A stretch of DNA of 64,000 nt, from NCBI RefSeq assembly GCF_044227025.1, contig NZ_JBGAFX010000004.1:310001-374000 (forward strand), written 5' to 3'. A model generated the notes under the pieces. The model was not told where the DNA came from. It saw only the letters and a program-made list of their open reading frames with translations, and made no database searches. The position numbers were made by a program, and so were the translations under genes. This DNA is from Dokdonella_A sp044227025 (GTDB taxonomy: Bacteria > Pseudomonadota > Gammaproteobacteria > Xanthomonadales > Rhodanobacteraceae). This document shows, piece by piece, positions 26,268 through 36,944 of the stretch (its first letter is position 1; each line of letters opens with the position of its first letter).

Positions 26268-27410
26268 CTAGGTAACGACGGCATCGAGCGGCTGTCGTGC
26301 GGCCGCACGGCGCAACGCGTCGTTGCGCCGGCGCAGTACCCACATCCACACGCCGCTCAATGCGAACAGGGGCATCAGCAGCGCGGCGGTCGCGGCGACG
26401 ATGCGGCCCGGCACGCCGAACCAGCTGCCCGAATGCAGCGGGAACAACGAGGCGACGAAGCGGCGGCCGCGCGGCAGTTCCGCATACGGCTCGCGGCTGC
26501 GCACGCTGCCGTCGCCAGGGTCGAGCTTGAGGGTGTCCCAGGCGCGATCGTGCGGACTCGTCGCCGTCTGGTAGCGGATCTCGAGCGCGCCGTCGACCGT
26601 CGCCGACGTCGCGATGCTCGCGCGCGTAGCGTCGGGTGCCTCGCGCAGGAATGATGCCCACGCTGCGTCGAGCGAAGCGACCGCGGGCGCGTCGTTGGCC
26701 GGTCCGCGACGCGCAGGCATGGGCACGCCGGCGAGACCGTTGACCGCGTTGCGATAGAAATCGTACGACCACCAAAGGCCGGTCGCCGCCGCGACAAGAT
26801 AGGGAATCAGCAACCAGGTGCCGACGACCGCATGCAGTTGCCACCAGAAGGCGCGCCCTTTCGCGGCGGTGTTCACGCGCAACCAGGCGGACGGCGAACG
26901 CGCCCGCCGCGGCCAGCGCAGGTACAGCCCGGTCGCGATGAACACGAACATCAGTGCCGTGCTCGCGCCGACGACCTGCTTGCCGACCGGCCCGACCGCG
27001 AGATTGCGATGCAATTGCTCGACCGTCGCGAAGAACGCGGTGCCACGTTCGGCACCGAGTACGGCACCCGAATACGGATCGATCGCGATCCCGCTCGGCC
27101 GCTCGCCCGAACGCGCCATTCGCATGCCGACTGCATGGTCATGCCCTTCCCAGGCGATGCCGCGTACCGAGTGCCCGGGCATCGCCGCGTGAGCGGCGGC
27201 GATCCAGCGATCCGGCGTCAGCGCTGCGCGGCCTTCGGCGCTCACGCGCAGCGCGGGGTTGAGCCATGACAGCACGGGCTGTTCGAGCCCGAGAAGGCCG
27301 CCACTGAACCCGACCAGGCCGAGCACCAATCCGGCGCTGATGCCGGCGAGCCAATGCAGGCGGAACAGCATGCGTTTGGACAGCGAACGACGCACTTTGC
27401 GGAGCCCCAC
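26268..27410 (-). CDS. PepSY-associated transmembrane protein, putative siderophore/ferric reductase
   Basis: 380 residues from GTG at 27410; GTG at 27395 with GGGG 8 nt upstream is an alternative. Four membrane segments (about 15-40, 145-165, 192-215, 345-370) enclose two periplasmic PepSY-like domains. Histidines occur in FRLHWLAG, QLHRNLAVG, WWQLHAVVG and FPLHSGSWFG, as in PepSY_TM proteins thought to bind heme. In related loci such proteins reduce ferric siderophores after uptake. It is the first gene of the operon behind a Fur-like box. Confidence 0.87.
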   Translation of the reverse strand: MGLRKVRRSLSKRMLFRLHWLAGISAGLVLGLVGFSGGLLGLEQPVLSWLNPALRVSAEGRAALTPDRWIAAAHAAMPGHSVRGIAWEGHDHAVGMRMARSGERPSGIAIDPYSGAVLGAERGTAFFATVEQLHRNLAVGPVGKQVVGASTALMFVFIATGLYLRWPRRARSPSAWLRVNTAAKGRAFWWQLHAVVGTWLLIPYLVAAATGLWWSYDFYRNAVNGLAGVPMPARRGPANDAPAVASLDAAWASFLREAPDATRASIATSATVDGALEIRYQTATSPHDRAWDTLKLDPGDGSVRSREPYAELPRGRRFVASLFPLHSGSWFGVPGRIVAATAALLMPLFALSGVWMWVLRRRNDALRRAAARQPLDAVVT

Positions 27411-27438
27411 TGGAGAAGGTGCATGATTGAATCACAAA

Positions 27439-27453
27439 TGCGAATCATTCTCA
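27439..27453. promoter_or_regulatory. Fur-box-like operator between the PepSY operon and the two-component genes
   Basis: TGCGAATCATTCTCA matches the Fur core TGATAATCATTATCA at 12 of 15 positions, with the exact inner palindrome GAATCATTC. It is 29 bp from the PepSY start and about 100 bp from the divergent response regulator, so it could act on both. Confidence 0.7.
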
Positions 27454-27553
27454 ACAGCATTACTTTTGATCGAATCCGTACACCAATGCGTTGGCAGCGG
27501 CGAATCCGTTGGGACACACTCCGACGATCTCCCGTCGTCACTGGAATCCGGCG

Positions 27554-28231
27554 ATGCGCATCCTGATCATCGAGGACGACGCCGCGATCGCCGACGCGAT
27601 CGGAGCGGCGCTCACCCAGGCCGGTCACGCGGTCGATCGCCTCGCCAGCGGTCGCCAGGCCGACACCGCGCTGCGCGACCATCCGTACGATCTGGTGGTG
27701 CTCGACCTTGGCCTGCCCGACGTCGACGGCATCGAGCTGCTGCGGCGGCTGCGCGCGCGAGCCGACGCCGTACCGGTGCTGGTCGCGACCGCGCGCGAGG
27801 AACTGGAGGAGCGGGTGCGCGCACTCGATCTCGGCGCCGACGACTATCTGGTGAAGCCGTTCGCGTTGCGCGAATTCGAGGCGCGCGCGCGTGCATTGCT
27901 GCGTCGGCGCACGACCCAGGGAGTGCCGGAACTGCAACTCGGGCGCATGCGCCTGGACCTGCCGCGCCGGCGCGCGCAGGTCGATGGCACGCCGCTCGAA
28001 CTCACCCCGCGCGAATTCGGACTGCTCGAAGCGCTCGCCTCGCGCCTCGACCGCGTGATGAGCCGCGAGCAATTGATCGAGGCACTGTGCAGCTGGGACA
28101 CGACCCTGACCGACAACGGGCTCGACATCGCGGTCTACCGCCTGCGCCGCAAGCTCGACGGCAGCGGTGTGCGCATCCGCACCGTGCGTGGCCTCGGCTA
28201 TTTGCTGGAAGCGGCCGATGCGCTCACCTAG
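27554..28231 (+). CDS. OmpR-family response regulator
   Basis: 225 residues from ATG at 27554. Receiver domain: IIEDDAAIADA, phospho-acceptor Asp51 in VVLDLGLPDVDG, Lys in YLVKPFAL. The winged helix OmpR domain (about 130-220) ends VRTVRGLGYLLE. Sequence style is QseB/PmrA/TctD-like. It overlaps the sensor kinase gene by 14 nt. Divergence from a Fur-boxed siderophore operon makes iron or envelope signals plausible inputs. Confidence 0.95.
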   Translation: MRILIIEDDAAIADAIGAALTQAGHAVDRLASGRQADTALRDHPYDLVVLDLGLPDVDGIELLRRLRARADAVPVLVATAREELEERVRALDLGADDYLVKPFALREFEARARALLRRRTTQGVPELQLGRMRLDLPRRRAQVDGTPLELTPREFGLLEALASRLDRVMSREQLIEALCSWDTTLTDNGLDIAVYRLRRKLDGSGVRIRTVRGLGYLLEAADALT

Positions 28232-29627
28232 CCTGCGGCGGCGCCTGCTGACGATCCTGGTCGTGCCGATGGCACTCGCGTGGCTCGGCAGCGGCGCGCT
28301 GATCTACGTGCTCGCGCTGCACTACGCCAACATCAACTACGACCGCTCGCTGGTCGACGGCGCGCGCGCGCTGGAACGGATGATCCGCAGCGAGTCGGGC
28401 CGCGAGGAACTCAGCCCGCAAGTGCGCATCCTGATGGAGTACGAATCGGCCGAGCCGACCTACTACGTCGTGCGCAGCCTCAAGCACGGTGTGCTCGCCT
28501 CAAACATCGACCTGCCGGCCGGGATCCCGTTGCCGGTCATCGACGCGACGCCACGCCTCGATTCCGTCGACGGCATCCGCCGCCCCTTGCGCGTCGCCTC
28601 GCTGGCGCTGCACGGAGATGACAGCGGCGACACCATCGTCGTGTCCGTCGCCGAAACCCTCGCTGGCCGCCACGCGCTCGCGCGCGAAATCCTCGTCGGC
28701 ACGCTGCCGATCGTGTTGCTGCTGATCGCGCTCGTATTGGTATTGGTCTGGGTCGGCGTCAGTCGCGGCCTGCACCTGCTCGACCCGCTGGTCGAGCAAC
28801 TCGCGCAGCGCCGCGCACGCGACCTGTCGCCGCTCGACCAGCGCGGCGTGCCAATCGAGATCCGCCCTTTGACGCGCACGATCGACGCCCTGCTCGCGCG
28901 CCTGCGCGAACTGCTCGAGCTGCAGGAGCGCTTCATCGCCGATGCCGCACACCAGCTGCGCACGCCGCTGGCCGGACTGCGCCTGCAGGCCGAGCGCGCG
29001 CTCGGCGACCCGCGTCCGGAAAGCGTGCGCGACGCGCTCGTCCATGTCGAACGCCTGTCGGCCGGCGCCGGGCGCGCCGCCGGCCAGCTGCTCGCGCTCG
29101 CGCGGGCGCAGGCGATCAACGAGAGTGCCAGCGGCGCGGCGCGCGTCGATCTTGCGCAGCTGGCGCGCACCTACATCGCCGAACGCGTACCCGATGCGCT
29201 CGCCGCGCAGATCGATCTCGGCTACGAAGGACCGGCGCACGGTGCCGACGTCGCCGGGGATCCGGTAATGTTGCGCGAAGCGCTGGTCAATCTGGTCGAC
29301 AACGCGCTCAACCATGCCGGCGAGCAGGGCAGCGTGACCGTCTCGCTGACCTGCGAACTCAGCACGATCGCGCTCGGCGTGGAAGACTCGGGTCCCGGCG
29401 TTGCGGCGGAATGGTGGCCACGCCTTGGCGAGCGCTTCTTCCGCCCGCCGGGGAGCCGGCGCGACGGCTCGGGCCTCGGCCTCGCGATCGTGCGACGCGT
29501 GGCCGACAGCCATGGCGCCGCGGTCGTGTTCGGCCGCGGCCGCGACGGCGGTGGCCTGCGCGTCACCCTGCGCTTCGCGGCGCTGGCGCCGGACGAGCCT
29601 CAGCCGTCGCGATCGTCGCGCGTGTAG
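28218..29627 (+). CDS. Sensor histidine kinase, QseC/TctE type
   Basis: 469 residues from ATG at 28218. Transmembrane 1 about 9-33, periplasmic region to about 160, transmembrane 2 about 160-180 (ILVGTLPIVLLLIALVLVLV), HAMP-like linker, HisKA with His245 in AAHQLRTPLAGLRLQAE, HATPase with NLVDNALNH, EDSGPGVA and RRDGSGLGLAIV. It is the partner of the overlapping OmpR-type regulator. Its 3' end overlaps the convergent Rieske gene by 28 nt. Confidence 0.94.
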   Translation: MRSPSLRRRLLTILVVPMALAWLGSGALIYVLALHYANINYDRSLVDGARALERMIRSESGREELSPQVRILMEYESAEPTYYVVRSLKHGVLASNIDLPAGIPLPVIDATPRLDSVDGIRRPLRVASLALHGDDSGDTIVVSVAETLAGRHALAREILVGTLPIVLLLIALVLVLVWVGVSRGLHLLDPLVEQLAQRRARDLSPLDQRGVPIEIRPLTRTIDALLARLRELLELQERFIADAAHQLRTPLAGLRLQAERALGDPRPESVRDALVHVERLSAGAGRAAGQLLALARAQAINESASGAARVDLAQLARTYIAERVPDALAAQIDLGYEGPAHGADVAGDPVMLREALVNLVDNALNHAGEQGSVTVSLTCELSTIALGVEDSGPGVAAEWWPRLGERFFRPPGSRRDGSGLGLAIVRRVADSHGAAVVFGRGRDGGGLRVTLRFAALAPDEPQPSRSSRV

Positions 29628-29917
29628 ACGACACCGTGTTCGACCTTGACCGGAAATTTCGCGGTCGGTTCGTACGCCGGCGGGCACAGCGCCGCACCGG
29701 TGGTGATGTCGAAGCGTGCGCCGTGCCGCGGGCACTCGATTTCGCGTCCCTCGATGACACCGCCGGTCAGTTCACCGCCGTCGTGGGTGCAGACGTCCTC
29801 GATCGCGTACAGCTCGCCATCGACATTGAATACCGCGATCGGCGTGTCTCCGTCCCACACGACGCGATACTCGCCCGGCAGCAGATCGGCGGTCTCGCAC
29901 ACGCGCAGCCAGTTCAT
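29600..29917 (-). CDS. Rieske-type [2Fe-2S] ferredoxin
   Basis: 105 residues. Rieske cluster ligands Cys43 and His45 (CTHDGG) and Cys62 and His65 (CPRHGARF). Small soluble NirD/biphenyl-dioxygenase-ferredoxin-like protein without a signal peptide. GGAGGATCG lies upstream of the ATG. It ends the suf operon, where such a ferredoxin is common in Xanthomonadales, and may serve as electron donor or as a client of the SUF machinery. Confidence 0.92.
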   Translation of the reverse strand: MNWLRVCETADLLPGEYRVVWDGDTPIAVFNVDGELYAIEDVCTHDGGELTGGVIEGREIECPRHGARFDITTGAALCPPAYEPTAKFPVKVEHGVVYTRDDRDG

Positions 29918-29958
29918 CGATTCGATCCTCCGCAAGAGCGAAAGCCTGAAACACGAAG

Positions 29959-30945
29959 CTACACCCCGAGAGACTTCACCAGCAGCTCGAAGCGCAGGTC
30001 CGCGCGCTTGGGAATGCCGAAACGCTCGTCGCCGTACGGAAAGGGCCTGTACTGGCCGGTGCGGCGATAGCCGCGGCGCTCGTACCATGCGATCAGTTCG
30101 TCGCGGATCGAGATCACGGTCATCTGCATCTCGTTGCAGGTCCAGTCGTCGCGAGCGATGCGCTCGGCCTCGGCCAGCACGGCGCGGCCGATGCCGCCGC
30201 CCTGCAACTGTGGGCTGACCGAAAACATGCCGAAGTAGCCGGCCTGCCCCTGTCGCTCGATGTGCGCGCAGGCAAGCAGGCCGGCAGCGGATTCTGCCAG
30301 CAGCACCACGCTGCCGGGTTTGTCGAGCAGTGCCGCGACACCGGCCGGATCGGTGCGCTGCCCGTCGAGCATGTCCGCCTCGGTGGTCCAGCCACGCTTG
30401 CTGCCTTCGCCGCGATAGGCGGACTGCACCAGCGCGACGATCGCATCGACGTCGGCCGCCTGCGCGACGCGGAAACTCCAGGATGCGGCCGTCGTGGTCA
30501 TGCGGGTTCCGTCTTCGGTGGTGGCGTGCGACGCACCTGCCAGCGCCGCCCGCAGGGTGGCCCAGGGCAGCACTGCGCATTTTCGTCGCAAAGGATGGTG
30601 CTGCAAGTCGCGCATCGCGGCGAGTGCACCCAGCCCTTCGGCGTCGCCGTGGCCGGCGATGAATTCGCCGAAGCGGCGATCGAGCGCCGTGACCTCGTCC
30701 GCGTCGAGACCGGTGACGAGATCGCCGAGCATCGACGCGGCTGCGGTCGCGATCGCGCAGGCCTCGCCGCGGTGGCGCAGTTCGACGATGCGACCGTCCT
30801 CGCAACGCAGCTCTATCCGCAGGCGGTCGCCGCACAGGGGATTCGCACCGTCGGCGGCATGCGTGCTCGCGACCAGCGAGCCGCGATGGCGCGGCGCGCG
30901 ATAGTGGTCGAGCACGATTGCGCCATACAGCGCGGCGTCGGTCAT
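29959..30945 (-). CDS. sufU: SufU-like Fe-S scaffold fused in frame to a GNAT acetyltransferase
   Basis: One open frame of 328 codons from ATG at 30945. Residues 1-148 are SufU: conserved ligands Cys38 and Asp40 (NPLCGDRL), Cys63 (GEACAIATAAASML) and Cys123 (LRRKCAVLPW), all intact. Residues 149-328 are a GNAT acetyltransferase (FSVSPQLQGGGIGRAVLAEA, ELIAWYERRGYRRTG). No stop codon separates them. An internal ATG at 30501 could start a separate 180-residue GNAT protein, but only a weak GGA lies before it, and ribosomes from sufU would still read through. The gene starts 5 bp after sufS. SufU accepts or assists sulfur transfer from SufS; the GNAT target is unknown. Confidence 0.85.
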   Translation of the reverse strand: MTDAALYGAIVLDHYRAPRHRGSLVASTHAADGANPLCGDRLRIELRCEDGRIVELRHRGEACAIATAAASMLGDLVTGLDADEVTALDRRFGEFIAGHGDAEGLGALAAMRDLQHHPLRRKCAVLPWATLRAALAGASHATTEDGTRMTTTAASWSFRVAQAADVDAIVALVQSAYRGEGSKRGWTTEADMLDGQRTDPAGVAALLDKPGSVVLLAESAAGLLACAHIERQGQAGYFGMFSVSPQLQGGGIGRAVLAEAERIARDDWTCNEMQMTVISIRDELIAWYERRGYRRTGQYRPFPYGDERFGIPKRADLRFELLVKSLGV

Positions 30946-30950
30946 TTCGG

Positions 30951-32195
30951 TCAGGCCAGCAACTTGCGTACGCGCGCCAGCGCCGCGACGAACCGTTCGA
31001 CCTCCGCATGCGTGTTGTAGAACGCGAGCGATGCGCGCAAGGTCGCCGGCACGCCGTAGAACTGCATCAGGGGATGTGCGCAGTGGTGACCGGAGCGCAC
31101 CGCGATACCCTCGTGGTCGAGCAAGGTCGCAAGGTCGTGCGCATGCGCGCCTTCGACCAGGAACGAGATCACCGGCACCTTGTGCGCCGCCTCGCCGATC
31201 AGGCGCACGCCGGGCAACGCACGCAACGCGTCGGTCGCGTGCGCGAGCAAGTCCGCCTCGTGCGCGGCGACGCCCGCGTGATCGAGCGCGCCGAGGTAGT
31301 CGATCGCGGCAGCCAGCCCGACGAAGCCGGCGATGTTCGGCGTGCCCGCCTCGAAGCGGTGCGGCGGCTCGGCGTAGGTGGTGCCGTCGAAGCGCACTTC
31401 GCGGATCATTTCTCCGCCGCCGAAGAACGGTGGCATCTCGCGCAGGATTTCCCTGCGCGCCCACAGCGCGCCGGTGCCGGTCGGGCCGAACAGCTTGTGC
31501 CCGGTCATCGCGTAGAAATCGCAGCCGAGCGCGCGCACGTCGACCGCGAAATGCGGCGCGGCCTGTGAACCGTCCACCAGCAGCGGGATGCCGCGCTTGC
31601 GCGTCGCGCGCGCCAGCTCGGCGACCGGATTGATCGTGCCGAGCACGTTCGAAACATGCGCGACCGCGGCGAGCTTGACGTCCGGCGTCAGCGCTTCGAT
31701 GAACTTCTCGACGATCAGCTCGCCGCGCTCGTCGATCGGGGCGACCTTCAGCCTGGCGCCGGTGCGCTCGCACACGAGTTGCCAGGGCACGATGTTGGCG
31801 TGGTGCTCCATCGTGGTTACGAGGATCGTGTCGCCGGGTCCAAGGCGCGGCAATGCCCAGCTGTACGCGACCAGGTTGATCGCCTGGGTGGTGCCGCTGG
31901 TCAGCACGATCTCGTCGCGCGAGGGTGCATTCAGCAGGCGCGCGAGCTTGTCGCGCGCCGATTCGTAGGCCGCGGTCGCCTCCTCGCCGAGCTGGTGCAC
32001 CGCGCGCGCGACGTTCGCATTGAACTCGCGGTAGTAGCGATCGACCGCCTCGATCACCGCGCGCGGCTTCTGCGCGGTATTGGCGCTGTCGAAATAGACC
32101 AGTGGCTTGTCGTGCACGCTGCGCGCGAGCAACGGAAAATCCGTGCGCACGCGGTCGACATCGAAATCGCCAACCGGATCGTGCAACCGCGTCAT
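30951..32195 (-). CDS. sufS: Cysteine desulfurase SufS
   Basis: 414 residues of class V aminotransferase fold. PLP lysine is Lys234 in MTGHKLFGPTGTG and the persulfide-forming cysteine is Cys372 in RSGHHCAHPLM. The N-terminal VRTDFPLLARSVHDKPLVYFD and TTMEHHANIVPWQ are typical of SufS. It mobilises sulfur from L-cysteine for Fe-S assembly. It overlaps sufD by 4 nt and is followed by the sufU fusion. Confidence 0.97.
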   Translation of the reverse strand: MTRLHDPVGDFDVDRVRTDFPLLARSVHDKPLVYFDSANTAQKPRAVIEAVDRYYREFNANVARAVHQLGEEATAAYESARDKLARLLNAPSRDEIVLTSGTTQAINLVAYSWALPRLGPGDTILVTTMEHHANIVPWQLVCERTGARLKVAPIDERGELIVEKFIEALTPDVKLAAVAHVSNVLGTINPVAELARATRKRGIPLLVDGSQAAPHFAVDVRALGCDFYAMTGHKLFGPTGTGALWARREILREMPPFFGGGEMIREVRFDGTTYAEPPHRFEAGTPNIAGFVGLAAAIDYLGALDHAGVAAHEADLLAHATDALRALPGVRLIGEAAHKVPVISFLVEGAHAHDLATLLDHEGIAVRSGHHCAHPLMQFYGVPATLRASLAFYNTHAEVERFVAALARVRKLLA

Positions 32196-33466
32196 GCAGC
32201 CTCCTCCGCCTGCGGCAGGCGTCCCGCAAGCAGCGCGTCCACGCGCGCACGCAGCGACGGCGGCCCCAGCTCGGCAAGCACGGCGCTGCAGAACGCCGAA
32301 ACCAGCACGCGCCGGGCGAGATCCAGCGGCAGGCCGCGCGAGCGCAGGTAGAACAACGCGCGATCATCGAGCTGGCCGACGGTCGCGCCGTGCGCCGCCT
32401 TGACCTCGTCGGCATGTATCTCGAGCACGGGCTGGGTGTCGATCTCCGCCTGCGCCGACAGCAGCAGGTTCTTGTTCGACAATTGCGCGTCCGCGCCGTC
32501 GGCACCGGCGGCGACCGTGATCGCGCCGTGGAACACGCCGCGTGCGCGCTGGTCGGCGACGCCGCGCCAGCGGATGTCGCTGGTGGTTTCGCGTGCAACG
32601 TGGGTGACAGCGAGATGGGTGTCCGCATGCTGACGCGCCCGCAACGCGAACACGCCACGCGACTCGAAGCGCGCGCCGCGCCCGGCGAGGTCGACCACGA
32701 GGTCGTGTCGCATCAGCTGCGCGCCGATCTCGATCGCGTGCTGGCGCAGCAGCGAGTCCGCGCCGAGATGCGCGGCACTTCGACGGATCAGCGAGGCCCC
32801 GTCGGCGGCATCCTGGATCTGCACCAGCTCGAGCCGCGCAGCATCGCCAAGCGCGTGTTCGAACACGAGGTTGCCGAGCTGCGAACTTGCGCCGGCGCCA
32901 ACGTGATGCTCGATCACGCGCAGCGACGCGCGCGCCCCGAGTTCGGTGCGCGCACGCAGGTTCCACGCGATCTCGCGCTCCGCCGGCGCCCCGATGAAGA
33001 CGAGGTGCACGGCCGGTTCGATCCGCGCATCCGCATCGACGCGCAGCAGCACGCCATCGAGCGCAAGCGCGACGTTCATGCGCGCGAAGGCGGTGGGGTC
33101 CGTATCGGCCTGCAGCAGCGCATTCAATTCGTCCGGATGCTCGCCGAGCCGCAGGATGGTGAGCCCGGCAACATCCATGGGCCGGGAGAGATCGCGCCGA
33201 TACAAACCGTTGACGAACACGACGCGCGGGCCGTCGACATCCGGCAGCGCGAGAATGGACGCGTCGATCGCACGGCCAAGCCCGCCGCAATCGCCATCGA
33301 CATGGCGACGCTGTTCAAGGGCGCGCAGGCTGGTGTACTTCCAGCCCTCGTCGCGCGCGCCGGGCAGGCCGTCGCGCAGCAACGCGGCGGCCGCGCCGTT
33401 GCGCACCGCCGCCTGCGGCGCGGATGCGACGCGTTCGCGCAGCAGTGAATCAAGCAGCGCGCTCAT
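32192..33466 (-). CDS. sufD: Fe-S cluster assembly protein SufD
   Basis: 424 residues from ATG at 33466, one base before the sufC stop. SufBD-family core in the C-terminal half: LRVIEHHVGAG, VGQLDDRALFYLRSRGLPLD and LVSAFCSAVLAELG. The conserved C-terminal His and Cys region (HADEVKAAHGATVG) is present. SufD partners SufB and SufC in the SufBC2D scaffold. Divergent from E. coli SufD at the N-terminus, as usual. Confidence 0.93.
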   Translation of the reverse strand: MSALLDSLLRERVASAPQAAVRNGAAAALLRDGLPGARDEGWKYTSLRALEQRRHVDGDCGGLGRAIDASILALPDVDGPRVVFVNGLYRRDLSRPMDVAGLTILRLGEHPDELNALLQADTDPTAFARMNVALALDGVLLRVDADARIEPAVHLVFIGAPAEREIAWNLRARTELGARASLRVIEHHVGAGASSQLGNLVFEHALGDAARLELVQIQDAADGASLIRRSAAHLGADSLLRQHAIEIGAQLMRHDLVVDLAGRGARFESRGVFALRARQHADTHLAVTHVARETTSDIRWRGVADQRARGVFHGAITVAAGADGADAQLSNKNLLLSAQAEIDTQPVLEIHADEVKAAHGATVGQLDDRALFYLRSRGLPLDLARRVLVSAFCSAVLAELGPPSLRARVDALLAGRLPQAEEAA

Positions 33467-33467
33467 A

Positions 33468-34244
<777 letters not shown>

Positions 34245-34262
34245 GCTGTGCATCTCGTTGGG

Positions 34263-34888
34263 TCAGGCATTCGCGCGGCGGCGCAGGACTACGTGGACGA
34301 AGGGTTGCGGACGTCCATCCGGGGTGACGTGCACGTGACGCGTCTTTTCGGCCAGCTCGAAGGCAGGCGCGAAGGTCGCCTCGAGCATCATCGCGTCGTA
34401 ACGGCAGACCGGCAGGTCGCTGCACCGTTCGGGACCATCCGGCGCGAACGTGGCGATCAGCGCGAGGCCGCCCGGGCGCACCGCACGCGCGGCCGCGGCG
34501 ACGTAGCGCGAGCGTTGCTGCGCCTCGGTCAGGAAATGGAACGCGGCACGGTCGTGCCAGAGGCCGTAGTGCGCCGCGGGCAACCTGACGTCCGTGACGT
34601 CGCCGACGATCCACTGCACGCGCTCGGCATTTTCGCCGAGTCGCTGCCTCGCCTGCGCGAGCGCGACATCCGACAGATCGAGCACGCTCACGTCGTTGAA
34701 GCCACGCGCGAGCAGGTCGTCGACAAGGGTCGAACGACCTCCGCCGATGTCGATGACCGGTGCATCCTGCTTGAGCTTGCGCAGATCGATCAGCCGCAAC
34801 GACTCGACCAGGTGCGGGCGATACCAGCTCGTCTGCGCCTCGTCCTTCTCGCGGTACACGGCATCCCAGTGCGCAGGATGGGTCGGAT

Positions 34889-34892
<4 letters not shown>
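34263..34892 (-). CDS. Class I SAM-dependent methyltransferase inside the suf operon
   Basis: 209 residues. Methyltransf_11/25-like: motif I VIDIGGGRSTLVDDL, acidic residue after strand 2 (VLDLSD), motif II GDVTDVRL and motif III RAVRPGGLALIATFAPDG. The opening HWDAVYREKDEAQTSWYRPH matches a widespread small methyltransferase family. Its start overlaps the sufB stop by 4 nt and it ends 18 bp before sufC, so it is a true member of the suf transcript. Substrate unknown. Confidence 0.88.
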
Positions 34893-36328
<1,436 letters not shown>

Positions 36329-36377
36329 CGGGCTGCCTGTTCTCTTGCTCGTCTTTCCCGCGCAAGCGGGATGCGCC

Positions 36378-36824
36378 TCAAGCGCTCGCCACGCGCAATG
36401 GAATCGTGCCGGCGCGCTTTGGCGGCGGCTTGACCATGTCGGCGAGCGTCACGCTCGCGAGCGCATCGGCGATCGCGTGGTTGATGCGCTGCCAGTTCAC
36501 GCGCACGCCGCAATGCGGTTCGTGTCCGCAGGCACCGGCGTGCGCGCTGCATTCGGTCATGCCGATCGGACCTTCCATGGCGGTCACGATGTCGGCGATG
36601 GTGATCTTCTCCGACGCCCGCGCGAGCCGATAGCCGCCGTTGATGCCACGCGTCGACACCACGAGCCCGGCCTGCGCGAGCTGCTTGAGCAGCTTGCTGA
36701 CGGTCGGCGCCTCGAGCCGCGCGCGCTCGGCCAGTACCTGCGCGCTGAGCACGCCGTCGCCGGCTGCCGCGAGGCAGGTCATGACGACGGTGGCGTAATC
36801 GGTGAGCTTGCTGACGCGGAGCAT
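36378..36824 (-). CDS. Rrf2-family Fe-S-binding transcriptional regulator of the suf operon
   Basis: 148 residues. Rrf2 winged helix (KLTDYATVVMTCLAAAG, APTVSKLLKQLAQAGLV, RGINGGYRLAR) and three cysteines, Cys92, Cys99 and Cys105 (ECSAHAGACGHEPHC), spaced as the cluster ligands of IscR-type regulators. As head of the suf operon it very likely senses Fe-S status and represses the operon when a cluster is bound. This suf-linked form is often named SufR or IscR-like in Xanthomonadales. Confidence 0.92.
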   Translation of the reverse strand: MLRVSKLTDYATVVMTCLAAAGDGVLSAQVLAERARLEAPTVSKLLKQLAQAGLVVSTRGINGGYRLARASEKITIADIVTAMEGPIGMTECSAHAGACGHEPHCGVRVNWQRINHAIADALASVTLADMVKPPPKRAGTIPLRVASA

Positions 36825-36848
36825 GGGTGCGGAACCTAATGAGGACTG

Positions 36849-36862
36849 AAATAGTACTATTT
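36849..36862. promoter_or_regulatory. Perfect AT-rich palindrome upstream of the suf regulator
   Basis: AAATAGTACTATTT, a perfect 14-bp palindrome 25 bp upstream of the Rrf2-regulator ATG, in otherwise GC-rich DNA. Its position fits a promoter operator for autoregulation of the suf operon by the Rrf2 protein. It also lies between the divergent suf and amgK genes. Confidence 0.55.
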
Positions 36863-36944
36863 AAGCGCGGTCGCGGTCAAACCGCACTACACTTTCGCGA
36901 CCTTTCCGGCTGGAACTCCCGCGTTGACCCGTACCCCAGAACGC

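Noticed and set aside
30946..32658. Extension of the sufU-GNAT frame upstream through sufS and into sufD
   Set aside because: The upstream part is out of frame with sufS and sufD and gives low-complexity Arg-rich sequence; the SufU fold starts at 30945.
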